Assembly (NCBI GenBank): GCA_016935665.1
Contig: JAFGQN010000238.1
Span: 1 to 64,000 of the forward strand
Direction of reading: 5' to 3'
Length of the DNA stretch: 64,000 nt
Source: Deltaproteobacteria bacterium
Lineage (GTDB): Bacteria > Myxococcota_A > Polyangia > JAAYKL01
Below are positions 54,308 through 63,750 of this stretch, in pieces. The notes below the pieces were generated by a model. The model saw nothing but the letters and a program-made list of their open reading frames with translations, made no database searches and was not told where the DNA came from. The first letter of the stretch is position 1; the number at the start of each line of letters is the position of its first letter. The position numbers and the translations under genes are program-made.

Positions 54308-55684
54308 ATGACAAAACGTTATTTAATACTGTTCATGCTGCATTTTGCACTGCTCCTGTTCGGTTGTGAAGATGACAATAAAGCGGGCAACAAAGCGGGC
54401 AACGACGGTAAGGATACCAACGTCGATAGCGATTCCGGCACCGGAACCGATAGTATGGGACCGGAGTTCAATGCCGCGCACCTGCAGAACGTGGAGCTGC
54501 TCCGAACACTTTCAACGACGGACATTCAGGGGACTTTCACGCTGTTTAAACTGGTGGCTCCCGAGGTGGCTCAGGTAGTGCCCCAGCAGCCAACCAGTGT
54601 TTCAATATACCGCATGACGTATCAAACGCTGTATCAGAACAGTATGGTGTCCGCCTCCGCATTGGTTGCCATCCCTGAAAATACAACTCCTGTTCCCGTT
54701 CTGGCGTTTCAAAACGGCACAAATACGGTGGATGCGGATGCTCCGACAGTGCTTGCAGCTGCGCCCCTTGATGTGAACAATTCATCCAGTATGTTTATGC
54801 AAATATTAAGCGCATCGGCTTCGATGGGGTATGTCATTGTAGTGGCTGACTATCTTGGTTTCGGGGCATCGGCACAATTGCCCCATCCATACCTTTGTCG
54901 CGAAATTACCATCTCCTCCCTGGCCGATACCCTTCGGGCAGTAGTGGAATTGGAAGATGGCGTGAACGCAGCAGAGGCCGGCGCTGCTTCGGTATCGAGT
55001 TTTGCGTTGAGTGGCGATTTGTACCTGCTTGGGTATTCTCAGGGCGCACATTCAACCATGGCCCTTCACGAATATCTGGAGAGAACACCGGATTTTCCAC
55101 TGGTTCTCAGAGCGACGGCCGCCGGAGCCGGTCCGTATGATTTAATGGCAATTAATCAATATATGCTGGCACAGGCCAATTATCCCATGCCGTACCTGGG
55201 ACCGTATACCGTTTTGGGATTCCAGTCGATGGGCTTTATTGCCAATGACCTTTCACTGTTTTTTACAACGCCGTATGCCGGGCTCATTCCCGGTTTATTC
55301 GATGGCATCAAAGACAAGGATGAAATCAACGCGTCGCTTACCACCAGTATGGGACAACTCTTTACTGCATCGGTGCAGACCGCCATCAGTGGTGATGCTT
55401 CAACAGACCCAACCGCAGCGGCGCTGCAAGCCACTTTGATCGCCAACAGTATTCCCCCGTTCGTGGCGACGACCCCTATTCGTTTGACACATGGAACAAC
55501 TGACGAATATATCCCGCCCTCCATGACGCAGGCGTTCCAGCAGGCATTGATTGCGGCCGGGACTCCCGCCGCCAGTGTGACGGTAGTGGATATTCCGGAT
55601 AAAGACCACGAGCAAGCCGCGCCAGGCGCAGTCGTGGACGCCATGATTTGGTTCGAGACCATTAAAAACGGCACTGTTCAATAG
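54308..55684 (+). CDS. Lipase/esterase-like alpha/beta-hydrolase lipoprotein
   Basis: The 458-residue protein has a lipobox (MLHFALLLFGC, Cys at 20). A Gly/Asp/Asn-rich stalk (about 21-55) and an alpha/beta-hydrolase domain follow. The nucleophile is S244 in LLGYSQGAHS, a candidate acid lies in THGTTDEYIPP, and the His in DKDHEQAAPG. It resembles fungal-type secretory lipases (LIP family) that also occur in bacteria. It should act at the cell surface on esters. RBS AGAGG precedes the ATG. Confidence 0.82.
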   Translation: MTKRYLILFMLHFALLLFGCEDDNKAGNKAGNDGKDTNVDSDSGTGTDSMGPEFNAAHLQNVELLRTLSTTDIQGTFTLFKLVAPEVAQVVPQQPTSVSIYRMTYQTLYQNSMVSASALVAIPENTTPVPVLAFQNGTNTVDADAPTVLAAAPLDVNNSSSMFMQILSASASMGYVIVVADYLGFGASAQLPHPYLCREITISSLADTLRAVVELEDGVNAAEAGAASVSSFALSGDLYLLGYSQGAHSTMALHEYLERTPDFPLVLRATAAGAGPYDLMAINQYMLAQANYPMPYLGPYTVLGFQSMGFIANDLSLFFTTPYAGLIPGLFDGIKDKDEINASLTTSMGQLFTASVQTAISGDASTDPTAAALQATLIANSIPPFVATTPIRLTHGTTDEYIPPSMTQAFQQALIAAGTPAASVTVVDIPDKDHEQAAPGAVVDAMIWFETIKNGTVQ

Positions 55685-55817
55685 CGCTTTTGCCCTCTGG
55701 TGCTGCTTCAAGTGTAAAAATCCATTGTTTCTCGACATTGTATTGTCCCCCGACCCGTGTGGGATGACTCTTTATTTCGGTTGCGTCGATTTACGAAAAT
55801 AATGTAGATTCCCGTGC

Positions 55818-56786
55818 ATGATGGATATCGATGTATACAGACCCAAAGACGTTGATTTGTCGGAATTTGCACATATGCAGCAGAAGGCGTTCGAAGAACT
55901 TCTCAAAAGCATGGGTGTTGATGGTTCCTTCATGACGCCTGCGTTTTATAACTGGAAGTATAATGGACCATTTGGCGGCGCGAAAATGGTCCTCGCTAAA
56001 GATAATGGACGGATTGTTGCCTCCACAGTGAATCATGCACTCGAGATTCAATGTGATGGAGAGACATATCGACTCTGGCAGAATGGGGATTCCGCGATGT
56101 TGCCGGAGTATCGAGGGCAGGGGTTGTACCACAAGTGTGTGGCCAAAGCGGTTGAAGCCCTTTTAGACAATGAGCTGATTTACGGCTTTCCCAACGCCAA
56201 TTCAAAGCGTGGATTCTCGGCTCATGTGCCAACGGACAAGGGGATTATTCCGTTGCTGGCAGCGCCATCGGTGCATCCTTTATGGGCATCAGATAAAAAT
56301 ATTGCTGAGGTGAACAGCTTTAAGGACGTGGCATTGAATCATACGGCCTTTTTTCGAAGCAACAAAGCGGCGCTGACGAAAAGCAGGGACTATTTGGAAT
56401 GGCGTTATGGGACGCATCCCGTGAATCGCTACGTGTCGTATCGTTATAACGATGTGGCCACTGGCAGCGAGGCAGTTGTTGTCACTCGAAAAGCCGATAT
56501 TGGTGGTCGGCGGGTTTTGGTTGTCATGGAACTTTTGGGAACGTGTTTTAAAGCCATGCGCAAAGCTGTGCACTATGCGATTCGAAGACAGCGCACGGGG
56601 CTGGCCACATTGATGTTTAACAATTCACTGGGAATAACCGAAATGATGAGACTTGGGTTTGTTAAAGTGCCACCACGGTTTTTGCCCAAGACGCAGCTGC
56701 TCTTTGTTCACGCCAATTCGGGACGCGCCAGAGAGCTGCTGAACGTTCCATGGCAGATACAGATGGGAGATTGGGATGGCTTTTGA
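55818..56786 (+). CDS. GNAT-family N-acetyltransferase-like protein
   Basis: This 322-residue cytoplasmic protein has a GNAT core in its first half: LAKDNGRIVASTVNHALE, then MLPEYRGQGLYHKCVAKAV, the acetyl-CoA loop (R/Q-x-x-G). The second half may be a second, degenerate GNAT-like module. It overlaps the next gene (YdjC-like deacetylase) by 11 bp, so the two are coupled. An acetyltransferase beside a carbohydrate deacetylase suggests modification of a cell-envelope glycan or a small sugar metabolite. The substrate is unknown. Confidence 0.7.
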   Translation: MMDIDVYRPKDVDLSEFAHMQQKAFEELLKSMGVDGSFMTPAFYNWKYNGPFGGAKMVLAKDNGRIVASTVNHALEIQCDGETYRLWQNGDSAMLPEYRGQGLYHKCVAKAVEALLDNELIYGFPNANSKRGFSAHVPTDKGIIPLLAAPSVHPLWASDKNIAEVNSFKDVALNHTAFFRSNKAALTKSRDYLEWRYGTHPVNRYVSYRYNDVATGSEAVVVTRKADIGGRRVLVVMELLGTCFKAMRKAVHYAIRRQRTGLATLMFNNSLGITEMMRLGFVKVPPRFLPKTQLLFVHANSGRARELLNVPWQIQMGDWDGF

Positions 56787-57660
56787 GAAGAATAATGGCA
56801 AGGCTCGAAAAATAATTATCAATGCGGATGATCTTGGGCTCAGTCCAGGCAACAATACAGGTATTGTCAATGCGCTAAAGAACGGATTGGTTTCCAGTAC
56901 AAGTTTGATGGCGTGCGGCAGCGCGTTTGATCATGCGGTGACGTTGTTGAAACAGAATCAGCTGCCTGGGGTAGGGGTGCATCTGGTATTGGATGAGGAA
57001 CATCCGGTGTGTTTGCCCAGTCAGATTCCCTCCATTACCACGGCTGACGGTGCGTTTATGGCAAGGGGAACTCTGCTCAAAAAACTGATTTTTTCCAATC
57101 AGATAAAAGCAGAACACGTTTATGCGGAGTTTAAAGCCCAAATTCAGAAAATCCTTGATGCGGGATTGTCCATCACGCATCTCGACGGCCACGGGCACGT
57201 TCATGTGTACCCCAAAATTCATCCGATTGTCAGTGAATTGGCATTGGAGTTTGGGATTACACGGGTCCGGGTTCCGGCTGAGCGATTTTTTTATATGGAT
57301 CCTGGAACCTTCAATCTGAAAAAGTACATTAACAAAGTCATTGTGACATCGTTTTCACTATTGGCGCGAAAACAGTTTTTGAAACACAATCATGTGATGC
57401 CAGATGATTTTATGGGGATGATTTTCGGGGGGAATTTGAACAGGCGCAATCTCGAAAAGGTTTTAGCCAACATGCCAGATGCCAGATGTGTGGAAATCAT
57501 GGCGCATCCGGGAGATATTGATAATCAGCGAGAGGAGCAATATCGCCATTGGCAATATCATTGGGCCGAAGAGCTGGATGCGTTATTGGCCAACAGTAAA
57601 GAGGATATCCGGGAAAAATATCAGTATGAAATTGTGTCCTGGGCTGAAGTGGGCAATTGA
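56776..57660 (+). CDS. ChbG/YdjC-family carbohydrate deacetylase
   Basis: The 294-residue protein matches the YdjC/ChbG/HpnK family. IIINADDLGLSPGNNTGI carries the metal-binding Asp pair, GVGVHLVLDEEHPV the following site, and HLDGHGHVHVYPKI the two His ligands; VEIMAHPGD follows near the end. Members remove N-acetyl groups from sugars, such as chitooligosaccharides, or from hopanoid glucosamine (HpnK). It starts inside the preceding GNAT gene. No hopanoid genes are in the window. Confidence 0.87.
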   Translation: MAFEKNNGKARKIIINADDLGLSPGNNTGIVNALKNGLVSSTSLMACGSAFDHAVTLLKQNQLPGVGVHLVLDEEHPVCLPSQIPSITTADGAFMARGTLLKKLIFSNQIKAEHVYAEFKAQIQKILDAGLSITHLDGHGHVHVYPKIHPIVSELALEFGITRVRVPAERFFYMDPGTFNLKKYINKVIVTSFSLLARKQFLKHNHVMPDDFMGMIFGGNLNRRNLEKVLANMPDARCVEIMAHPGDIDNQREEQYRHWQYHWAEELDALLANSKEDIREKYQYEIVSWAEVGN

Positions 57661-57787
57661 TTTCCGCGGTGCGCGGCAGCGTTTACGGCTGAAGTCTGGA
57701 GCGCCTTCCAACCAGGTATTGGCCTGTGACTGCCAACGGTTTCGCTTTTTTGCAATGGGGATTTAAAATAGTTAAGGACAAATTCAT

Positions 57788-59104
57788 ATGCAAATCAATA
57801 CAGTAACAATAATTGGCGCCAATGGGGCTATTGGGTCGAAAATCGGAGGACTCCTCGCCGCTTTTACGGATGCCCGAATATTTATGATGGCGCGCAGTAT
57901 CGAGTCTGCGCAGCGCGGCGTGAAAAAAGCCATGTCCAGTATTCGAAGCAGCGTTGTTGAAAAAAAACTGATTCCCTGCACACTGGAACAGGCCGAAGAA
58001 ATACTTGGTGAATCGGATTGGGTATTTGAAAGTGTTGTGGAAGAATTGCAGGTTAAAAAGAGCATTTACGCCATGATTGACAGCTATGCAGCCACGAACT
58101 GTATCGTTACCACAGGGACATCGGGGATTTCGGTGAATGCACTCGCAGAAGCGTTTTCAGAGCAGCGGCGAAGAAACTTCTGGTGCACTCATTTTTTTAA
58201 TCCACCCATGAAGCTGACCGCGTGCGAAATCATTAAATCGAAGTATTCGGATGCCTCAAGGGTTGATGAATTCAATCAATTTCTCGAGAAATCGCTTTGT
58301 CGCACCATCGTGCCCATCAATAGCGATCGCGCCGCATTTGCCGGAAATTACGTGGGATTCAGACTTTTTGAAATGGCGGCAAATTCTTGTGAACAGAATG
58401 CAGATAAAGGCGGCATTGATTATGTGGATTACGTTCTGGGCAATGCCGCCGGAAACACGATGGCCCCTATGACCACGCTGGATTATGTGGGCCTTGATGT
58501 GTATCAGTCAATCGTTGAAAACATTCATGACAACGTTCCGGCAGCGCCTGGAAAAACATCCGGCTTTATTCGACAGCTCATTCAAAACGGATTTACGGGA
58601 AAAAAGAAATTGCAGGGACTCTACGATTATACGACGGGAACCAGCACGGCACCACCCGTTTGGGACTTGCGTGATTTTGCGTATCGCCCTGCTAAAAAAT
58701 ACAATATCGCAGAGATTGAATGTGTCAGGGAGTTTGTGCGTCATGGTCGATACGAAAAAATATTGCCGCACCTTCTTTGTGTGGACAGCAATGAATCTCA
58801 TATAGTGCTGTCATACATACTGTCATACATTTTACACTCCTTTGAACTGATTCCGGATGTGGTCAGCGATATTCGTCACGTTGATGCGGTGATGATGTAC
58901 GGTTTTGCCTGGGCGCCACCCACTTTCTGGCTGTCACAGATTGCCCGGTTGACGCAAAAGAATGCCTTTACTGCGCTTTGTGAAAAATTCGATGTAATTC
59001 TTTCTCAAAACGTACTTGCCAATATTAATACGTATATCGAAAACGACGAAGCGCCCGACGACGGCGGTTTTCGATATTTTGCAGTGGATGGAAATAGCCA
59101 ATGA
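57788..59104 (+). CDS. 3-Hydroxyacyl-CoA dehydrogenase family protein
   Basis: This 438-residue protein has an N-terminal NAD-binding Rossmann fold (VTIIGANGAIGSKIGGLLA, a variant GxxGxxG). The 3HCDH N domain follows with SDWVFESVVEELQVKKSIY and TTGTSGISVNAL, then THFFNPPMKLTACEI with the catalytic His, and the C-terminal helical domain. It oxidises 3-hydroxyacyl-CoA in fatty-acid breakdown, or the reverse in synthesis. The thiolase gene overlaps its stop by four bases (ATGA), so the two enzymes should act in sequence. There is no crotonase domain or gene beside them. Confidence 0.85.
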   Translation: MQINTVTIIGANGAIGSKIGGLLAAFTDARIFMMARSIESAQRGVKKAMSSIRSSVVEKKLIPCTLEQAEEILGESDWVFESVVEELQVKKSIYAMIDSYAATNCIVTTGTSGISVNALAEAFSEQRRRNFWCTHFFNPPMKLTACEIIKSKYSDASRVDEFNQFLEKSLCRTIVPINSDRAAFAGNYVGFRLFEMAANSCEQNADKGGIDYVDYVLGNAAGNTMAPMTTLDYVGLDVYQSIVENIHDNVPAAPGKTSGFIRQLIQNGFTGKKKLQGLYDYTTGTSTAPPVWDLRDFAYRPAKKYNIAEIECVREFVRHGRYEKILPHLLCVDSNESHIVLSYILSYILHSFELIPDVVSDIRHVDAVMMYGFAWAPPTFWLSQIARLTQKNAFTALCEKFDVILSQNVLANINTYIENDEAPDDGGFRYFAVDGNSQ

Positions 59105-60360
59105 ACAGAGTTTATATACTGGGCGGTGCACAAACGGACTTTGAGCGCAATTGGACCAAAGAGGGAAAAAGCATTGTGGCCATGATGACCGAAGTGACAT
59201 CTGCGGCATTGCAGACTGTACACATCGATATGACGGAAATCAGACGGCTGAATGCCGAAAATACGATTGCAGGATATCTGGGCAACTTTGGTGCGGAGAG
59301 ATATTTGAAACAGGGGCATCTGAACGCATTTTTTGACGAAGTGGATGACGCGTTTATGGGCATGCCGGCTGTGCGATATGAGTCCGCCTGCGCTTCCGGA
59401 TCGGCCGCGATACTGGCGGCCATTCATCAGCTGAATACCAGTTTCGAAGTGGGGATTGTGCTTGGTGTTGAAATCATGAAATCGCTTAGTGCCTTAAGAG
59501 GCGCCGATGTGTTGGGTGGCGCCGCATTTTATGAGCAGGAGGCCGAAGGGAAAAAATATCCGTTCCCCGAGCTGTTTGGTCAACTGGCGCTGGATACCAT
59601 TCGAAAGTACCACTTGAGTGAATCAAAATACATGGATCACCTCGCCATGCTGGCAAACAAGAACTATGGAAACGCAAAGCGAAATAAAAACGCACAGACG
59701 CGTAAATGGTACATGAGTCTGGCCCACGCTCAAACCAGAGGGGTGAAATACAACTCTCTTGTTGGCGCGGGTCTCGCTGTATCAGATTGCTCTCAGGTTA
59801 CCGATGGGGGCGCCTGTCTGATTTTATGTTCAAAAAAATATGCACAGGAATACTGCCTTCGCAATGATATGCATTTGGATGAATTGCCGTACATTGCCGG
59901 ATGGGGGCATCGCCATGCGCCCATCAGTTATAAGAAAAAAATCGAGTATGCCAAATCCCATGATTGTATTCTTCCGTTTACGAAAATGGCGGTGGAAGAC
60001 GCGTACCGCATGGCTGGCGTCACAGTGAATGATGTGGACGTGATTGAGACACACGATTGCTTTACATCCAGCGAGTATGCCGCAATTTCCTGCTTTGGAA
60101 TTACACAACCGGGCAGAGAGTTTGAAGCCATCGATTCGGGGCGTATTTTTTTTGATGGTGATTTGCCGGTGAATCCAAGTGGTGGGCTGATTGGCGGCGG
60201 ACATCCGGTGGGGGCGAGTGGTGTTCGAATGATGCTGGATTTGGAAAAGCAGGTTCTGGGCAAGGCGGGGGGGTATCAGGTAGCAAATGCCGAAGTCGCC
60301 GCCATGTTGAATTTGGGAGGCTCTGCAACCAGTAACTTCTCTTTTGTGGTCCGCCGTTAA
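59101..60360 (+). CDS. SCP-x/thiolase family acetyltransferase
   Basis: This 419-residue thiolase-fold protein has the nucleophilic Cys (C97) in YESACASGSAA. Its second active region has HDCFTSSE and the C-terminal GGLIGGGHPVGASGV, which carries the catalytic His. The length and HDCF motif fit SCP-x-like rather than FadA-like thiolases. It is coupled to the dehydrogenase gene upstream. Typical partner DUF35 (OB-fold) genes are not present here. A terminator-like hairpin follows within the repeat element at 60389-60512. Confidence 0.87.
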   Translation: MNRVYILGGAQTDFERNWTKEGKSIVAMMTEVTSAALQTVHIDMTEIRRLNAENTIAGYLGNFGAERYLKQGHLNAFFDEVDDAFMGMPAVRYESACASGSAAILAAIHQLNTSFEVGIVLGVEIMKSLSALRGADVLGGAAFYEQEAEGKKYPFPELFGQLALDTIRKYHLSESKYMDHLAMLANKNYGNAKRNKNAQTRKWYMSLAHAQTRGVKYNSLVGAGLAVSDCSQVTDGGACLILCSKKYAQEYCLRNDMHLDELPYIAGWGHRHAPISYKKKIEYAKSHDCILPFTKMAVEDAYRMAGVTVNDVDVIETHDCFTSSEYAAISCFGITQPGREFEAIDSGRIFFDGDLPVNPSGGLIGGGHPVGASGVRMMLDLEKQVLGKAGGYQVANAEVAAMLNLGGSATSNFSFVVRR

Positions 60361-60388
60361 ATCAGGATATCGCGGTTTACTTCTGGTC

Positions 60389-60512
60389 CAGGGCAATTGA
60401 GTTCTCGAAATGCAGGGTCCGGGCTTTATGCCCGGCCGCTGCCAGGGCAAGGCGGCAGATAAACTACCGCCCTACGTTTTTTTCTTTCCTTCGGCAGAAT
60501 TCGATTGCCCTG
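60389..60512. repeat. Copy B of a MITE-like inverted-repeat element
   Basis: Ends: CAGGGCAATTGAGTTCT (60389-60405) and, inverted, CAGGGCAATCGAATTCT (60496-60512), 15 of 17 identical. Inside are a CCGGGC-TTTAT-GCCCGG hairpin (60419-60435), a further CAGGGCAA (60443-60450), and a core with GGCGG...CCGCC plus T7 (60451-60483) shared with 1-85. The element is 124 bp, has no coding capacity of its own, and covers the last 13 codons and stop of the rqcH-like gene. A clean target-site duplication is not seen. Confidence 0.65.
60451..60483 (+). terminator. Intrinsic terminator within copy B
   Basis: GGCGG (60451-60455) pairs with CCGCC (60467-60471) and is followed by CTACG and seven Ts. It would end the dehydrogenase-thiolase transcript 90 bp after the thiolase stop. 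Confidence 0.5.
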
Positions 60513-61944
60513 ACCACTGGTCAGACAGGAGTTGCCGCAAACGGTTGGGTTCCACTTTTAAAACGAACGTCTTTTCTTTTAGCAGGCGCACTGACCCCGG
60601 TGCGGCGCCTTTGGGTTTTTGCACGTATTTACGGCGCGTATATATGATTTCCACATGGTCGTCGTTTCGGGCGGATGAAAAATGCGCCGCCAGGTGTGCC
60701 GCATCCACCAGTAAATCGGGGGTGGGATCTTCCCCCCGTCCCAGCGGAACCACCACATGACTGCCTGGCACACCGCGAACATGCAGCCACAAATCATTGG
60801 GTGTGGCATGGCGCAGTGTGAGCGCATCGTTGTCTTTGGAACTTTTGCCCACACGAGCTGTATGCGCACCAAAAATGGGATACTGCCGGTATGGCAGACG
60901 CACCGGCGTTTGCGTTCGCTTCCGGGCCCGTTGAACCACCTGTCGGTTGATTTGCGACAAACGTCCGAGCAGATCATCAAGCGCATCCGGTGGCGCGTCC
61001 ACAATTTCGCGTTTAATCGATTCGAGGTTCTCCTCTTCAATCATGGCGTTTTGCAAACGTTCGTCTATCTTTGCGGTGGCACGGCCCAAACGACCGGCTT
61101 TTTCAAACATCGCCTGCATGTTTTCCACCGCACTCAATATCGGGTTAAGCGTAATGGAAATTGGATTGCCCTCAAAATCTGTTGTGTCGAAGCGTTTAGT
61201 CCCCCGGGCGATCTTTTGCAGATTTGCCTGTACAATATAGGCATCGCTTTTCAGATTGTCGGCCTGTGCGGCTTTTTGCTGGTCCCGGGTGAGATTTTCA
61301 ACCAATGCTTTTTGTTTTTTCAACAGAGCGGTCACCGCACGATTGGCAGCTATTCGCTTTTGGGATATGACGGCATCGCGTTCTATTTGGGCGTACAGCG
61401 TCATTAGTTTTATGTCGGCCCCGTCCCCGGATTCCACGCGACTGTTTTGTTTGGTTTGTGGCGGTGGACTTGCGGGCAGCTGATAGGGTTCCTTTGCAAT
61501 CAAATGGCGACGATGGGATTGGTTGGCGTGGAGCATGCCCAGTATCACTCCGTTGGTATCCAGCAAAAACAGGTTGGCATGTCGCCCCGCCAGTTCGCAA
61601 AGCAGCACCAAATCAACGTTGTTGCGCGTCAGCGTAATGGAAACGATGCGGTCGTTATTCAACTGTGCCACACGGGTTACAGCACAGTTAATACACATCT
61701 TGCGAAGCAGCATGACAAATGCCACGGGAACCTCAGCGGCTTTGGGCTTTTGTTCAACACGTCCAATCGAACAGAATGAATGGGCGACACAAATCTGCAG
61801 ATAATGATTTTTTCCAGGTCCGCGCAACTCCAGACAGATTCGATTTCCTGCAGCAGGCGAAATCACTTTGCGCACAAGAGTGTTCGACAGCGCGTGATTC
61901 AGAGTGTCTGTGACAACGTTGATTTCAGATGTAGAAAAACTCAT
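60472..61944 (-). CDS. rqcH: RqcH/NFACT-family ribosome quality control protein
   Basis: This 490-residue protein has NFACT-N (1-175), long coiled-coil helices (about 190-350) and NFACT-R (about 355-480: YPIFGAHTARVGKSSKDND, LWLHVRGVPGSHVVVPLGRG, VDAAHLAAHFSSAR and VEIIYTRRKYVQKPKGAAPG). Bacterial RqcH binds stalled 50S subunits and adds Ala tails. The start at 61944 follows GGAG. The last 13 codons and the stop lie in the repeat element, so the native C-terminus was probably replaced; the NFACT-R domain itself is complete. It has no partner gene on this strand here. Confidence 0.88.
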   Translation of the reverse strand: MSFSTSEINVVTDTLNHALSNTLVRKVISPAAGNRICLELRGPGKNHYLQICVAHSFCSIGRVEQKPKAAEVPVAFVMLLRKMCINCAVTRVAQLNNDRIVSITLTRNNVDLVLLCELAGRHANLFLLDTNGVILGMLHANQSHRRHLIAKEPYQLPASPPPQTKQNSRVESGDGADIKLMTLYAQIERDAVISQKRIAANRAVTALLKKQKALVENLTRDQQKAAQADNLKSDAYIVQANLQKIARGTKRFDTTDFEGNPISITLNPILSAVENMQAMFEKAGRLGRATAKIDERLQNAMIEEENLESIKREIVDAPPDALDDLLGRLSQINRQVVQRARKRTQTPVRLPYRQYPIFGAHTARVGKSSKDNDALTLRHATPNDLWLHVRGVPGSHVVVPLGRGEDPTPDLLVDAAHLAAHFSSARNDDHVEIIYTRRKYVQKPKGAAPGSVRLLKEKTFVLKVEPNRLRQLLSDQWSGQSNSAEGKKKT

Positions 61945-62135
61945 TACGCTCCGTTCGTTCGATGGCACCGGAGAAAAGTCCGGATACTACGGACCTGGAT
62001 TTTGTACCTGTTTGGTTTGGTTTTGCCAAACAAAACACGGAAGGCCGCCCCTATTCCTTGTGCGCTGTCTTCAAATTGCGAACAATCCCCAAATTGTCGC
62101 TTGTGATTAAAGTTCCATAAACGTAAAGTCGGCTC

Positions 62136-63035
62136 ATGAGCGACCTGAATGTTTTGGTCATACATCGAATGACTTCATATCAACAGATGTTGTCTGGCGA
62201 GTCCCGCGCCACCGTGGAAGCGTTGCGCGAACAGCATGATCCCCTGATTCAGCGGATGGTGTTGGCGGATTCCACCCACAGCCTATCGATGGAAAAAATT
62301 CACAACGAGCTGGAAAAGCGGCATATCAACGCCATATGGCGCCATGATTTCAGCGGACTGATACCGGACAGTTTTGATTTGGTGATTACCGTGGGGGGCG
62401 ATGGCACGGTGCTTCACGCGTCTCACGCCATTGGAAAAGTGCCAGTGCTGTCCATTAATTCCTCGCCGGAAACGTCCACCGGATATTTTTCCTCGGGAGA
62501 TGCAACCGAGTTTCCCCGGATTCTCGATGCCGTTTTGGATAACACTCTGAAGTTGCAACAGCTTTTTCGAATGGAAGTGACAGTGAATGGTGAGGTGGTC
62601 AACAACCGGGTGCTCAACGATGTGCTTTTTTGCAATGACTGTCCGGCAATGACCACACGATATCATTTATCGCTGAACGCCAGGTGGGAACACCAGATTT
62701 CGTCGGGGGTGTGGGTTTCCACTGCGGCAGGTAGCACTGCGGCTGTCAAAGCGGCCGGTGGCGTTCCCATGGATCCCGGAATGACCACGTTGCAGTATGT
62801 GGTGCGGGAGCCTTGTCCTGGCGGTGGGCGAGACGAAATGGCGCTTCCAACACTGATAAGCGGCCTGTTTGGTCGGGAAGATTCGTTTGCTATTCGGTCA
62901 AAATCGTTATCCGCAACATTATTTATCGATGGTCCGCACGTGGTTGTTCCCGTGAAATATGGCGATATCATTACGTTTTGTGGCGGGGCTGCACCCCTGT
63001 TTTTATATGGGAAACTTGATGAAAATAAAACTTGA
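62136..63035 (+). CDS. nadK: NAD kinase
   Basis: The 299-residue protein has the NAD kinase motif VITVGGDGTVL (GGDGT at 87-91). A variant of the NE/D motif (LNDVLFCNDCPA) and VSTAAGSTAAVKAAGG, the Gly-rich nucleotide site (usual STPTGSTAY), follow. It phosphorylates NAD to NADP. The fold looks closer to the shorter plant/eukaryote NADK3-type than to E. coli NadK, with a truncated C-terminus. Its stop overlaps the rplU promoter. Confidence 0.85.
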   Translation: MSDLNVLVIHRMTSYQQMLSGESRATVEALREQHDPLIQRMVLADSTHSLSMEKIHNELEKRHINAIWRHDFSGLIPDSFDLVITVGGDGTVLHASHAIGKVPVLSINSSPETSTGYFSSGDATEFPRILDAVLDNTLKLQQLFRMEVTVNGEVVNNRVLNDVLFCNDCPAMTTRYHLSLNARWEHQISSGVWVSTAAGSTAAVKAAGGVPMDPGMTTLQYVVREPCPGGGRDEMALPTLISGLFGREDSFAIRSKSLSATLFIDGPHVVVPVKYGDIITFCGGAAPLFLYGKLDENKT

Positions 63036-63059
63036 TCCAAATCTCTGTCTGGGTACAAT
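63032..63059 (+). promoter_or_regulatory. Sigma-70 promoter of rplU-rpmA
   Basis: TTGATC (63032-63037), 16-nt spacer, TACAAT (63054-63059). The -35 box overlaps the nadK stop codon. A leader of about 55 nt follows, with a CCGCC (63061-63065)/GGCGG (63086-63090) hairpin that may be part of an L21-type leader. Confidence 0.65.
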
Positions 63060-63120
63060 ACCGCCCTCTCGCCATATCATTTAAAGGCGGGGTTATTTTG
63101 GAAGAGGAAGAGGTTAGAAT

Positions 63121-63432
63121 ATGTATGCTGTGATTGCTACAGGCGGAAAACAATACCGCGTATCAGAAGGCGACAAAGTTCGCGTGGAAAAACTGAGCGG
63201 AGATGCCGGCGCCAAAGTTGTTTTGGACAACGTACTGATGCTGGGCGACGGGGAAAAATCTAAAATTGGTGCTCCCGTTGTGAAAGGCGCCACTGTGGAA
63301 GCAGAAATTCTTGAGCAGGGTCGCGATAAGAAAGTGATCGTGTTCAAATACAAAAAACGCAAACAGTTCCGCAAGAAAAATGGGCATCGCCAGAGTTTCA
63401 CTGATTTGCGTATCACCAAAATTACAGGCTAG
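63121..63432 (+). CDS. rplU: 50S ribosomal protein L21
   Basis: The 103-residue protein matches bL21: MYAVIATGGKQYRVSEGDKVRVEKL at the start, GAKVVLDNVLMLGD and the KYKKRKQFRKKNGHRQSFTDLRI end. AAGAGGAAGAGG precedes the ATG. It lies 12 bp before rpmA, the conserved order in most bacteria. Confidence 0.98.
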   Translation: MYAVIATGGKQYRVSEGDKVRVEKLSGDAGAKVVLDNVLMLGDGEKSKIGAPVVKGATVEAEILEQGRDKKVIVFKYKKRKQFRKKNGHRQSFTDLRITKITG

Positions 63433-63444
63433 GAGAGTTACGCC

Positions 63445-63696
63445 ATGGCTCATAAAAAAGGTCAAGGTTCGACCAGTAACGGTCGCGACAGTATTGGAAA
63501 AAGGCTCGGCATTAAAAAATTTGCCGGTGAGCATGTTATTCCCGGAAACATTCTGGTTCGCCAGAGAGGTACCACATTTCATGCCGGTCACGGTGTGAAA
63601 ACCGGTAATGACTATACGCTGTTTGCAGTTGAAGAAGGCGTTGTTGAGTTCTACACCAGAAACAACCGAAAATATATCGGCGTTTCTGCTCAGTAG
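63445..63696 (+). CDS. rpmA: 50S ribosomal protein L27
   Basis: The 83-residue protein is bL27: [26 protein letters not shown] and [15 protein letters not shown]. It starts directly with AHKKGQGS, without the N-terminal extension that Prp removes in Firmicutes. The usual next gene, obgE, is replaced by a cysteine desulfurase gene. Confidence 0.98.
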   Translation: MAHKKGQGSTSNGRDSIGKRLGIKKFAGEHVIPGNILVRQRGTTFHAGHGVKTGNDYTLFAVEEGVVEFYTRNNRKYIGVSAQ

Positions 63697-63750
63697 TCAC
63701 GCTTCCTTTTTTCAGCGAACAGCTGTTCCTTCCCCATCAATTTTCTATAA

